Shown: in pieces, positions 42,238 to 51,736 of the stretch
How the letters are laid out: every line of letters starts with the position of its first letter
How positions within the stretch are numbered: position 1 is the stretch's first letter
Assembly: GCA_963827585.1 (NCBI GenBank)
Contig: CAWHCK010000040.1
Coordinates: 62,001-126,000 of the forward strand
Length of the DNA: 64,000 bases
Origin: VAZQ01 sp963827585
GTDB lineage: Bacteria > Pseudomonadota > Alphaproteobacteria > Rhizobiales > Xanthobacteraceae
Direction: 5' to 3'
Position numbers and translations under genes: made by a program
Notes under the pieces: generated by a model
The model's input: only the letters and a program-made list of their open reading frames with translations
What the model was told of the DNA's origin: nothing
Database searches by the model: none

Positions 42238-43240
42238 GGCCGGGAGCGTGCTCCTCTGCTCCGATTTGATCGGCACGTTCGTGAGCCGCCAGCCATCGCG
42301 CGAGCGCGGGCGAAACGTCGTCAGCCGCCTTGAGCTGCCGCAGCGCGACGCGGACATTCGTGCGCGCGAAACGGCTGTCGGTCACTGCGATCACGGACGG
42401 ATCTTCTCCGGCGGCCACGGCCGCGACCACCCGCTGCTTGAGCGCGTAGATGTCCGGATCGCCAAAGTCCCGCAACATGTTCTGGAAGGCGTCGTGGCGC
42501 GCGCGGTCGAAAGGCTGGTGGCGTCCGGACGAATCCTTCGCGGGATGCGCGGGATAGAGATGGGCGCATGGAATCCAGCCGTTCGGGACGAGTTCCGATG
42601 CCGAATGCGTGCGCCGGTGCTGGAGCAGCTTCGGCAGCACGTGCGTGTGCGGACCTTCGGGGCTCTTGCCGTCGGCGGGCGGAATCGGCTGAAAGACCTC
42701 GATCCGTCCGAGCCGGCTGACGAACACCCGATGCGGGCTCGCGGCGAGGATCACGCCCATCGCCGGATTGCCGGGATCGAACAGGGAGCGCCCGACATGC
42801 GGCCGCAGCTCTGCCGCCACAAGCGGATCGGCCACACGGACGCAGACGTCCACGTGCGGAGCGCCGAGGCCAAGATCGAACAGCGTGGCTTCCCGATCCT
42901 GCCGACGCAATGCATCCACATCCGGCCCTACCTCGGTGAGCACCGCGCGCCCGTGCATCGCGCAACGAGCCTCGGGCAGGCACAATGCGATGCGATGGTT
43001 CCAGCTCTCACGCGTCGTGGTCTCGGAGGCGAACAGTCGCATGCCGCTTTGAGGGGCGATACGAATCCCTCCCCGAGCGGTCACGGCGGCAAGCGTGGTG
43101 TCACCACGCGACAGCGCCACCGGCTCGTCCGGGTCACGCGCGAATTCGGCGATCGCCCCGAACGTTCCCAAGCTCCAGTTGGTCTCGTGCTCGGCCATCT
43201 GGATCGTCAGAAATTCGAGGTTCGTCGCGGCGTCGCTCAC
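42230..43240 (-). CDS. Conserved protein of unknown function in the cobalamin-uptake operon
   Basis: 336 residues from a GTG at 43240 that overlaps the ATPase stop (GTGA) and has AAGGAG 7 bases upstream. It is soluble, with no signal peptide or membrane segment. Recognisable stretches are TTLAAVTARGGIRIAPQSGM, AMGVILAASPHRVFVSRLGR and PPADGKSPEGPHTHVLPKLL with its His cluster, plus WIPCAHLYPAHPAKDSSGRH. I recall this type of protein next to iron/B12 ABC importers in alphaproteobacteria, but cannot name a family securely. The His-rich motifs hint at metal or tetrapyrrole handling; that is inference. Confidence 0.75.
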   Translation of the reverse strand: MSDAATNLEFLTIQMAEHETNWSLGTFGAIAEFARDPDEPVALSRGDTTLAAVTARGGIRIAPQSGMRLFASETTTRESWNHRIALCLPEARCAMHGRAVLTEVGPDVDALRRQDREATLFDLGLGAPHVDVCVRVADPLVAAELRPHVGRSLFDPGNPAMGVILAASPHRVFVSRLGRIEVFQPIPPADGKSPEGPHTHVLPKLLQHRRTHSASELVPNGWIPCAHLYPAHPAKDSSGRHQPFDRARHDAFQNMLRDFGDPDIYALKQRVVAAVAAGEDPSVIAVTDSRFARTNVRVALRQLKAADDVSPALARWLAAHERADQIGAEEHAPGHD

Positions 43241-44031
43241 GACAGATCTCCTTCGGGCGCTCTGCACGGCTTCCACGGCAACAGGAACGGGACGCCGTCC
43301 CGCTCACCGCGAACGACTTCCACGCCGTAGGCCCGCGCGAGATGAGCGTCGGTCAACACCCGCGCCGGCGGCCCTTCCACCAGGATGCCGCCTTCGGCCA
43401 GGAGGATCAGACGATCGCAGAAGCGCGCGGCCAGCGCCAGATCATGCAGCACGACGACGACGCCGCGGCCCCTGTGGGCCGTCGCGCGCAGCAATTCCAT
43501 CACCTGGAGCTGGTGCAGCGGGTCGAGCGCGGCTATGGGCTCGTCCGCCAGCAACATGTCGGCGTCGACTGCAAGCGCCCGCGCCAGGAGGATGCGCATC
43601 CGTTCGCCGCCGGACACCTGCCCCATTGTTCTCTCGCGCAGGGAAACGACGTCGGCCGCGATCATCGCCTGCTCGATCGCACGGCGGTCGGCGGCATCGA
43701 GACCCTGGAACGCGCGCCGGTGCGGCAGGCGACCGAGCGCGATGAGGGTCTCCACCCGCATCTGCCAATGGACGTTGCCGCCCTGCGCGAGGTAGGCAAT
43801 TTGCCGCGAAAGCGCGCGCGCGCCGATCTCGGCCGCGGTTCGCCCGCCATAGCGCACATGCCCGTCTTCAGGAGGTCGAAGATTGGCGAGGATACGCAGC
43901 AGGGTCGTCTTGCCCGAACCGTTGGGACCGACCAGCCCGACCATCTCGCCGGCATGCATGGCGAGATCGACGCTCTCCAACACCGTCGTAGCCCCAAAGC
44001 GGGCGGCGATGTCGGTTGCCTCGATCTCCAT
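43237..44031 (-). CDS. ABC transporter ATPase, FecE/BtuD type
   Basis: 264 residues, ATG at 44031 (MEIEATDIAARFGATTVLES). Walker A LVGPNGSGKTTLLRILANL; signature VSGGERMRILLARALAVDAD; Walker B MLLADEPIAALDP; H-loop VVVVLHDLALAARFCDRLIL. This is the nucleotide-binding subunit for the FecCD-type permease it overlaps by one base. The neighbours cobS and cobT suggest cobalamin or cobinamide import rather than ferric siderophore, but specificity is not proven by sequence. Confidence 0.93.
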   Translation of the reverse strand: MEIEATDIAARFGATTVLESVDLAMHAGEMVGLVGPNGSGKTTLLRILANLRPPEDGHVRYGGRTAAEIGARALSRQIAYLAQGGNVHWQMRVETLIALGRLPHRRAFQGLDAADRRAIEQAMIAADVVSLRERTMGQVSGGERMRILLARALAVDADMLLADEPIAALDPLHQLQVMELLRATAHRGRGVVVVLHDLALAARFCDRLILLAEGGILVEGPPARVLTDAHLARAYGVEVVRGERDGVPFLLPWKPCRAPEGDLS

Positions 44032-45062
44032 CACGCCTCCTCCCGCAGCCGATAGATCAAGCTGAACAGGAAGGGAGCGCCGATGATGGCCGTCACGACC
44101 CCAAGCTTGAGCTCCGGCCGGATGGGCAAGACTCGCACAATGATGTCGGCCGCAAGGGTGAGCGCCGCACCGCCGAGCCCGCTGACGAACAGGAGGCGCC
44201 CTGGCCGGTGCGCCACCAAGGGCCGCAGCAGATGCGGCACCACCAGCCCGACGAACGCGATCGCGCCGGTCACGGCGACGGCGCTGCCGACCGCCAGCGC
44301 GGTCCCGGCGATGAGTTGCAACCGCAAGCGATTGAGATCGAAACCCAGGCTTTTGGCGGTATCCTCTCCGAGCGTGAGCCCGTCGAGCGCGGGCCCCGCG
44401 CTGACGATCAGGGCCCAGCCGAGCACCATCAGCGGCAGAACCAGCCAGACATAGGGCAAGCTCCGGTCCGCCAACGAGCCCAACAGCCAGAATACGATTT
44501 CGGTCACCGCATAGGGATTGGGGGAGAGATTGAGTGCGAGCGACGTCAGCGCCCCCGCGAAGCTGTTGATCGCGACCCCTGCGAGGATCAGCGTCATCGT
44601 GCCGGCGCCGCGACCGGAAAGCCCGTACAGCAGAAAGGTCGCTGCAGCGGCACCGGCAATGCCGCCGAGCGGGAGAGCAAGCGACAAGGCGCCCGCCAAG
44701 CCGAAATAGAACACCGCAACGGCGCCGAACGCCGCCGCGCCAGAGACGCCGATGATGCCCGGCTCGGCCAGCGGGTTGCGCAGCAGCCCCTGCATGGCGG
44801 CGCCGCTGACGCCGAGACTGAACCCGACGAAGCAGCCGAGCAGCGCGCGCGGCAGGCGCAGCTCGATGAGAACGAGCGCTGCCAACGTCTTCTGGCCGGT
44901 CAAGACATCGCGGATCGCTTGCGGGAGATCGAACGACACGTACCCGATCGCCAGCGATGTGCCCAGCAGGAGGACGACGAGGATCGACAAGCCTGCCACG
45001 AGCACGCTGTACGGGGGCATCAGCCTTTGCTCCAGCGTCCCGACGGCGCGGGCGTGCATCAT
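44031..45062 (-). CDS. ABC transporter permease, FecCD/BtuC family
   Basis: 343 residues with about ten helices, ATG at 45062 overlapping the upstream stop (ATGA). Family landmarks are LRLPRALLGCFVGFSLGVSG, AAMQGLLRNPLAEPGIIGVS, TLILAGVAINSFAGALTSLA, VTGAIAFVGLVVPHLLRPLV and LPIRPELKLGVVTAIIGAPF. It forms the inner-membrane channel for corrinoid or chelate uptake together with the adjacent ATPase and binding protein. Confidence 0.95.
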   Translation of the reverse strand: MMHARAVGTLEQRLMPPYSVLVAGLSILVVLLLGTSLAIGYVSFDLPQAIRDVLTGQKTLAALVLIELRLPRALLGCFVGFSLGVSGAAMQGLLRNPLAEPGIIGVSGAAAFGAVAVFYFGLAGALSLALPLGGIAGAAAATFLLYGLSGRGAGTMTLILAGVAINSFAGALTSLALNLSPNPYAVTEIVFWLLGSLADRSLPYVWLVLPLMVLGWALIVSAGPALDGLTLGEDTAKSLGFDLNRLRLQLIAGTALAVGSAVAVTGAIAFVGLVVPHLLRPLVAHRPGRLLFVSGLGGAALTLAADIIVRVLPIRPELKLGVVTAIIGAPFLFSLIYRLREEA

Positions 45063-45970
45063 CTCGTGGGCACCCCGGCGCGAACGTCATCGGCAACCTG
45101 CCTGAGCCGTTCGATCGCCTCGACGACAGCGGGCCCACCGCAGTTCCACAGGCGTCCCGGCAGCACGACCACGCGGGTTCGATCCGAGAGCGCCGCCAGC
45201 ACCGGATGCCGCAGGATTTCCGTGGCGAGCGCGGGCGGTCCGTCGCGGCTGGCGCTGATAATCAGGATCTCCACCGCATTCGCCACCAGGGTTTCCAGCG
45301 GTATTTGACCGTAATTGTCGATCGCGAGCTCGGCCGCAACATTCGTCAGCCCGGCACGCGTCATGACCTCGTCGACCAGCGTGCCCTTGCCAACCGTCAC
45401 GCCATTGGGATTGAGCACCAGCGCACGCGGCCTCGATCCCGAAGGTGACGGAATTGCCGCCAGGCCGCGGTCGAGATCGCCGACGATCTTTTCACCTTTC
45501 TCATGCTCACCGACGAGGTCGGCGACCTCGCGGATCTGCCGGCGAACATCATCCAGGTTTTTCGGCACGTCGATCTCCGCCAGCGGAATGCCGATGCGCT
45601 TGAGCATCGCCACCGCCGCGCGCGTCGTATAGACGCCTGCGATGACGAGGTCAGGCTTCAGCGGGATGATCTCTTCCGCGAGTCCGTGATTGACCGGGAT
45701 GCGGGCGGCAAGCTCTGCAACGTTCGAATTCCTGGGATCGCGAGAGAGCCAGGTGACGGACGCGATGTTCTGCGGCTCGGCGAGCCGCAGAACGAGTTCG
45801 TCCGTGCACATGTTGAGGGAGACGATACGTCTGGGCTTGCCTGACGCATCGGTCGCCCATGCGTACGGGCCTGCGGGGAGAAGCGCCGCCGTGGCCAAGA
45901 GAGCGGCGGCCGCGCACGTTCCGAATGACCTCCAAGCAAGGGGCCGCGCTTGCATATCTTCACGCACCAT
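45059..45970 (-). CDS. ABC transporter periplasmic binding protein, BtuF/FhuD type
   Basis: 303 residues from the ATG at 45970, whose first base is the last base of the truncated TonB-receptor stop; an ATG at 45955 is also possible. A Sec signal peptide (SFGTCAAAALLATAALLPAG) is followed by the class III binding-protein fold, RRIVSLNMCTDELVLRLAEP, NHGLAEEIIPLKPDLVIAGV and VNPNGVT-like elements (LVLNPNGVTVGKGTLVDEVM). It is the corrinoid or siderophore receptor of the ABC importer downstream. It is fused in frame to TonB-receptor sequence upstream only because that gene is frameshifted. Confidence 0.9.
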   Translation of the reverse strand: MVREDMQARPLAWRSFGTCAAAALLATAALLPAGPYAWATDASGKPRRIVSLNMCTDELVLRLAEPQNIASVTWLSRDPRNSNVAELAARIPVNHGLAEEIIPLKPDLVIAGVYTTRAAVAMLKRIGIPLAEIDVPKNLDDVRRQIREVADLVGEHEKGEKIVGDLDRGLAAIPSPSGSRPRALVLNPNGVTVGKGTLVDEVMTRAGLTNVAAELAIDNYGQIPLETLVANAVEILIISASRDGPPALATEILRHPVLAALSDRTRVVVLPGRLWNCGGPAVVEAIERLRQVADDVRAGVPTR

Positions 45971-46155
45971 CAGCGGTTGGCGACCCGGATCCCGCCGAAA
46001 ATCCCGAAACCGGGCCGGTCGACACCCGGTCGGGTTCTGATATCGCTCGTTGAGCAGGTTGTCGATGCGGCCGAAGACCGTCGTGTATTGGTTCACGGTG
46101 TAGTTGGCCGCCATGTTCAACACCGCGTAGCCCGCCTTGAGCCTGCAAGATCGAT
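45970..46155 (-). pseudogene. C-terminal remnant of a TonB-dependent receptor (BtuB-like), truncated and frameshifted
   Basis: The frame upstream of the binding protein reads LKAGYAVLNMAANYTVNQYT, then VFGRIDNLLNERYQNPTG, the typical penultimate barrel strands of TonB-dependent receptors. A one-base shift at about 46015 then gives DRPGFGIFGGIRVANR and a TGA at 45970, the classic receptor ending. Nothing upstream of about 46155 continues the receptor before cobT starts in the other direction. The 5' part was therefore lost, apparently by rearrangement. Its stop overlaps the binding-protein ATG. Confidence 0.75.
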
Positions 46156-46242
46156 CTCACTGCAATGCCATTGCGCGCGCGCAAATACTGACGCAACCTT
46201 GCGACGTCGCTCGGACGTCGAGCTCGCCAAAAAGAGCCAATC

Positions 46243-47304
46243 ATGGGACCCAGCTCCCCTCATACCGACCGAAGCGGGGCCGGCACGCGAACGTTCTCCT
46301 CGCTCGCGAGCTTGCGGACGGCGTGCCTCGACCTGCCGGCCGGAGATGCCGCCGCCGCAGCCGCTGTCGCCGAGCGACAGAGTCAGCTGACAAAGCCTCC
46401 AGGCAGCCTCGGACGGCTCGAAGACATGGTCGCGTGGCTCGCCCGCTGGCAGGCGCGACATCCGCCGCGCCTCGCGAACGTCGATATCCTCGTCTTCGCC
46501 GGCAATCACGGCGTGACGGCGCAGGGGATCTCGGCCTATCCGGCCGAGGTCACGACGCAGATGGTGGCCAATTTCTCGGCCGGCGGCGCCGCGATCAATC
46601 AGCTCGCGCGGAGCGCGGACGCCAACCTGCGCGTCTTTTCACTCGCGCTGGATGAGCCCACGGCAGACTTCACGCGAGCGCCGGCGATGGACGAGGACGC
46701 GTTTCTCACCGCCGTGAATACCGGCTACGAGTCGATCTCGCATGACGCCGACCTCATTTGCCTCGGCGAGATGGGGATCGGGAATACGACGGCAGCGGCA
46801 GCGCTCGCCGCGGCACTGTTCGGCGGCGGCGGCTCCCGCTGGGCCGGCCGCGGCACCGGCGTGGACGATCACGGATTGGCACGCAAGCGGGCCGCGATCG
46901 ATACCGGGCTCGCGCGGCACGCGGCGCTGCTGCCTGATCCGCTGGCGAGCGCGGCGGCGCTGGGCGGGCGCGAACTCGCCGCCATCCTGGGCGCGGCGCT
47001 TGCAGCACGCCACCGCCGCGTTCCGGTGCTGCTCGACGGATTCGTCTGCACCGCGGCGGTCGCCCCTTTGGCAAAGCTCCGCGCCGACGCGCTCGACCAT
47101 GCTCTGGCGGCGCATGTCTCGGCCGAGGCAGGGCATCGGCTGCTGTTGAGCGAACTCGGTCTCGCTCCCGTTCTCGACCTCGGGATGCGGCTGGGAGAGG
47201 GATCGGGTGCTGCGCTCGCCGTGTCGGTGCTGCGCGCCGCCCTCGCCTGCCACACCGGCATGGCGACGTTCGCGGAGGCCGGCGTCGCCAACAAGCCGCA
47301 TTAG
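46243..47304 (+). CDS. cobT: Nicotinate-nucleotide-dimethylbenzimidazole phosphoribosyltransferase
   Basis: 353 residues; the first ATG (46243) may not be the real one, since the family core begins at about residue 25. Landmarks are QSQLTKPPGSLGRLEDMVAW, VFAGNHGVTAQGISAYPAEV, ICLGEMGIGNTTAAAALAAA and the catalytic-Glu tail CHTGMATFAEAGVANKPH. It activates the lower ligand of cobalamin by making alpha-ribazole phosphate (called cobU in Pseudomonas denitrificans). It is transcribed away from the uptake operon. Confidence 0.95.
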   Translation: MGPSSPHTDRSGAGTRTFSSLASLRTACLDLPAGDAAAAAAVAERQSQLTKPPGSLGRLEDMVAWLARWQARHPPRLANVDILVFAGNHGVTAQGISAYPAEVTTQMVANFSAGGAAINQLARSADANLRVFSLALDEPTADFTRAPAMDEDAFLTAVNTGYESISHDADLICLGEMGIGNTTAAAALAAALFGGGGSRWAGRGTGVDDHGLARKRAAIDTGLARHAALLPDPLASAAALGGRELAAILGAALAARHRRVPVLLDGFVCTAAVAPLAKLRADALDHALAAHVSAEAGHRLLLSELGLAPVLDLGMRLGEGSGAALAVSVLRAALACHTGMATFAEAGVANKPH

Positions 47305-47321
47305 CCAGTTCGCTGCTCCTC

Positions 47322-48640
<1,319 letters not shown>

Positions 48641-48644
<4 letters not shown>

Positions 48645-49453
48645 CGCGCGGCCTCTCGTTCCGCCGAGCGAAAGCCACTGAGCAGGCGTTCGCGCATGTC
48701 GACGATCTCTCCGATGACTACGATGGACGGCATCCCCAGCAGATGGTCCTGTGCATCGGTCGCGACCCGGCCAAGCGTTGACACGACAACGCGCTCGTCG
48801 GCTGTCGTCGCTGCCACCACGACGGCAGCGGGCGTCGTGGGCGGCAAGCCGCCGCGCATGAGTTCATCGGCGATGGTGGCAAGATTGCGCATCGCCATGT
48901 AGAGCACGATCGGCTGTCCGGTGCGCGCAAGCGCGGCCCAATCGAAGCGATCGTCGGCGGCGCCGTAGCCGGCGGCAAGGATGATGGCCCGGTTGATGCC
49001 TCTGAACGTCGCCGGGATCGCAGCCGCAGTCAGTCCGGCCAGTCCTGCGGTCACGCCCGGGATCAGCCGGTACGGCACGCCCGCAGTCGCAAGCGCCAAG
49101 GCCTCCTCGCCGCCGCGCCCGAACACGCAGGGGTCGCCGCCCTTGAGCCGCAAGACGCGATTGCCGGCGCGCGCAAGCTCGATCAGACGATTCGAGATGT
49201 CGGCCTGGTCGGCCGACGGCCGGCCGCCGCGCTTGCCCGCGAACTCGAGCCGCGCCTGCTCCCCGGCAAGCGCCAACACTCGCGCTCCAACCAGCGCGTC
49301 ATGCACGATGACATCGGCTTGCGAAAGACCTGCAAGCGCGTCGAGGGTGAGGAGGCCGGGATCACCGGGGCCCGCGCCGGCAAGCCAAACGTGACCCGGC
49401 GCCAGCAACGGAATCTCGGCACGCACCAGCGCCGATGCAATCCGATCGTTCAT
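48641..49453 (-). CDS. cobA: Uroporphyrinogen-III C-methyltransferase
   Basis: 270 residues. SAM-dependent tetrapyrrole methylase fold: VWLAGAGPGDPGLLTLDALA, QADVIVHDALVGARVLALAG, RLKGGDPCVFGRGGEEALAL, YRLIPGVTAGLAGLTAAAIP. It converts uroporphyrinogen III to precorrin-2, committing tetrapyrrole flux to corrin or siroheme. It is divergent from cbiD with a 53-base gap. Its stop overlaps the cobB start. Confidence 0.96.
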
Positions 49454-49506
49454 CGGATGTCCTTGCCAGAGTGACGGCGCGACGCCAACGCATTATACCC
49501 GCGGCC

Positions 49507-50625
49507 ATGGACGAGCCGCCATTGCGCCGAGGTTGGACCACGGGCACATGCGCCGCCGCAGCGGCCAAGGCCGCCTATTCGGCGCTGCTCACGGGCGAAC
49601 TCCCCGATCCCGTCGAAGTGGCATTGCCGCGCGGCCAGCGCCCGTCCTTCGCGCTTGCCGTCACGCGCCGAGACCAGAATTCCGCGACCGCCGGCGTGGT
49701 GAAGGACGCCGGCGACGATCCGGACGTCACCCACGGCGCCCTCGTGCTCGCCACCATTCGTCCGGCGGCGCCCGGCAGCGGCGTCGTGTTCCGGGCGGGC
49801 GACGGCGTCGGCACCGTCACGCGGCCGGGCCTGCCGGTGGCGCCGGGCGAGCCCGCGATCAATCCGGCACCGCGCCGCATCATTTACGACGCGGTCGCGG
49901 AGGTTGCCGGCACCGGTCCAGCGCCGGACATCGAGGTGGAGATTTCCATTCCGGGCGGAGCGGCGCTGGCGGCGCGAACGCTCAATGGCCGTCTGGGCAT
50001 CGTCGGCGGACTGTCGATCCTCGGCACCACCGGAATTGTGATCCCGTATTCCTGCTCGGCCTGGATTCATTCCATCCATCGCGGCATCGACGTCGCACGG
50101 GCGAGCGGCATCGCCCATATCGCCGGCTCGACCGGGTCGGCGTCCGAGGCCGCGGTCCAGAAGCTCCACGCCTTGCCCGAGACGGCGCTGATCGACATGG
50201 GCGATTTCATCGGCGGCATGCTGAAATATCTGCGCGCGCATCCGGTGCCACGGCTCACCATCGCCGGCGGGGTGGCGAAAATGACCAAGCTGGCGCAAGG
50301 GCTTCTCGACCTGCATTCGAAGCGTGGGTCCGTGGACCTGGCTGCGCTTGCCGCCTTCGCCGAGCGTGCTGGCGCTTCGTCCACATTGCTCGAGCGCGTT
50401 CTCGCCGCCAATACCGCGGCGGAAGCCTTCGACCGCGCGGTGCGGGATGGTATTCCCCTCGGAGAGTTCGTCGCCCAGGCGGCATGGCTGACCGCGGCGC
50501 GCGTGATCGAAGATAGCGAGATCGCGCTCGAAGTCGTTCTCTTCGACCGCGACGGGCAGTTGGTCGGCCGCACTCCGTTCCTGCCCGCTCACGACCGCTC
50601 GTCTCCCCGAAAGCGGCGGCGATAG
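49507..50625 (+). CDS. cbiD: Cobalt-precorrin-5B C1-methyltransferase family protein CbiD
   Basis: 372 residues from the ATG at 49507; the frame extends to 49435. Landmarks are RRGWTTGTCAAAAAKAAYSA, DAGDDPDVTHGALVLATIRP and GGLSILGTTGIVIPYSCSAW, plus GSTGSASEAAVQKLHALPET. CbiD is the C1-methylating and deacylating enzyme of the anaerobic (early cobalt) pathway, but many aerobes carry it in place of CobF. No cobF is visible in this window. The 3' end overlaps that of cobM by 37 bases (convergent). Confidence 0.93.
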   Translation: MDEPPLRRGWTTGTCAAAAAKAAYSALLTGELPDPVEVALPRGQRPSFALAVTRRDQNSATAGVVKDAGDDPDVTHGALVLATIRPAAPGSGVVFRAGDGVGTVTRPGLPVAPGEPAINPAPRRIIYDAVAEVAGTGPAPDIEVEISIPGGAALAARTLNGRLGIVGGLSILGTTGIVIPYSCSAWIHSIHRGIDVARASGIAHIAGSTGSASEAAVQKLHALPETALIDMGDFIGGMLKYLRAHPVPRLTIAGGVAKMTKLAQGLLDLHSKRGSVDLAALAAFAERAGASSTLLERVLAANTAAEAFDRAVRDGIPLGEFVAQAAWLTAARVIEDSEIALEVVLFDRDGQLVGRTPFLPAHDRSSPRKRRR

Positions 50626-51353
50626 CTCGGGTCGTAAAGCGCGCTCTCACGGAAATCTTCCGCCGCCAATGCGCGCCCGACCAGTACAAGGGCGGTGCGT
50701 TCGATCTTTTCGTTGGCAAGCTTGGCGCGGATGTCGACGAGCGTGCCGCGCACGATGCGCTGGTCCGGCCAGGTCGCGCGCGCCACCACGGCGACCGGAC
50801 AGTCTTCTCCGTAGAGCGGCATCAACTCGGCGACGATCGTGTGCATGGCTTGGATTGCGAGATGGAGGACGAGCGTCGCGCCGGTCGCCGCGAATGCATC
50901 CAGGCGCTCGGCCGCCGGCATGGGCGAGGCGCGACCCGACACGCGGGTCAGAACGACGCTCTGGGCGATCTCGGGCACGGTCAGCTCGCGGCCAATGAGC
51001 GCCGCGGCCGCGGCGAAGGCCGGTACGCCGGGCGTCAAGGTATAAGGAATGGCGCGCCGCTCGAGCCTGCGGATCTGCTCGGCGACGGCGCTGAACACCG
51101 AAAGATCGCCGGAATGAAGCCGTGCCACGTCCTGTCCGGCCGCATGGGCCGCGACGTACTCGGCTTCGATGTCGTCCAGCGTCATCGGGGCGGTGTCGAC
51201 GACGCGCGCCCCCGGGCGACAATAGGCGAGCAGCTCCGGCGGGACGATCGAGCCGGCGTAGAGACAGACGGGGCAATGTCCGAGCAGATCGCGGCCGCGC
51301 ACGGTAATGAGATCGGCGGCGCCGGGACCGGCGCCGATGAAATGCACAGTCAT
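50589..51353 (-). CDS. cobM: Precorrin-4 C11-methyltransferase
   Basis: 254 residues. Tetrapyrrole methylase: VHFIGAGPGAADLITVRGRD, VCLYAGSIVPPELLAYCRPG, QDVARLHSGDLSVFSAVAEQ, YTLTPGVPAFAAAAALIGRE and LTRVSGRASPMP, a CobM hallmark. It methylates C11 of precorrin-4. Its ATG overlaps the cobE stop (ATGA), and its 3' end overlaps cbiD tail-to-tail. Confidence 0.96.
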   Translation of the reverse strand: MTVHFIGAGPGAADLITVRGRDLLGHCPVCLYAGSIVPPELLAYCRPGARVVDTAPMTLDDIEAEYVAAHAAGQDVARLHSGDLSVFSAVAEQIRRLERRAIPYTLTPGVPAFAAAAALIGRELTVPEIAQSVVLTRVSGRASPMPAAERLDAFAATGATLVLHLAIQAMHTIVAELMPLYGEDCPVAVVARATWPDQRIVRGTLVDIRAKLANEKIERTALVLVGRALAAEDFRESALYDPSYRRRFRGDERS

Positions 51354-51736
51354 GATCGCTCTCCGGCAACGGCAAGCGCGCAGGTCGCGGGCCCGAGCTT
51401 GATCCGCGGCAGGATCAACCGGGCGGCAGGGCCGGCGGCCGCCAGCGCCGCCGCCTCGGCGATGGAGGGAACCCCCGTCAGCGCCAGAACGCGCGCGGAG
51501 CGGGTTTCGGCGCGTGCGCTCGCGGCTTCGAGATCGGCCTTCGCAACAAGAACCAGCGGCACCCCGAGCGCAGCCGCCGCGGCCGCGATTCCGTGCTCAC
51601 CGCTCTTGAGCGCGGGCGCTGCGACGAGACCGAGCGCGTCGGCTGCAAGGCCTGCCCGCGCAAGGGCATCGGCGATCGCGGCGCCGATGTCATGCGCCGA
51701 GACGCCTTTGCGGCATCCGACACCGGCGACGATCAT
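51350..51736 (-). CDS. cobE: Cobalamin biosynthesis protein CobE (CbiG C-terminal-like)
   Basis: 128 residues from the ATG at 51736 that overlaps the cobL stop (ATGA). The CbiG/CobE core is GVGCRKGVSAHDIGAAIADA, then LVAAPALKSGEHGIAAAAAA and TGVPSIAEAAALAAAG. In the aerobic pathway CobE is required, but its exact chemistry is not settled; the CbiG relative opens the ring lactone in the anaerobic route. The operon position between cobL and cobM supports the call. Confidence 0.88.
   Translation of the reverse strand: MIVAGVGCRKGVSAHDIGAAIADALARAGLAADALGLVAAPALKSGEHGIAAAAAALGVPLVLVAKADLEAASARAETRSARVLALTGVPSIAEAAALAAAGPAARLILPRIKLGPATCALAVAGERS

Noticed and set aside
46156..46242. Second cobalamin riboswitch upstream of the TonB remnant or cobT
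   Set aside because: No B12 box or GCCACTG core could be found on either strand in this gap or in the cobA-cbiD gap.
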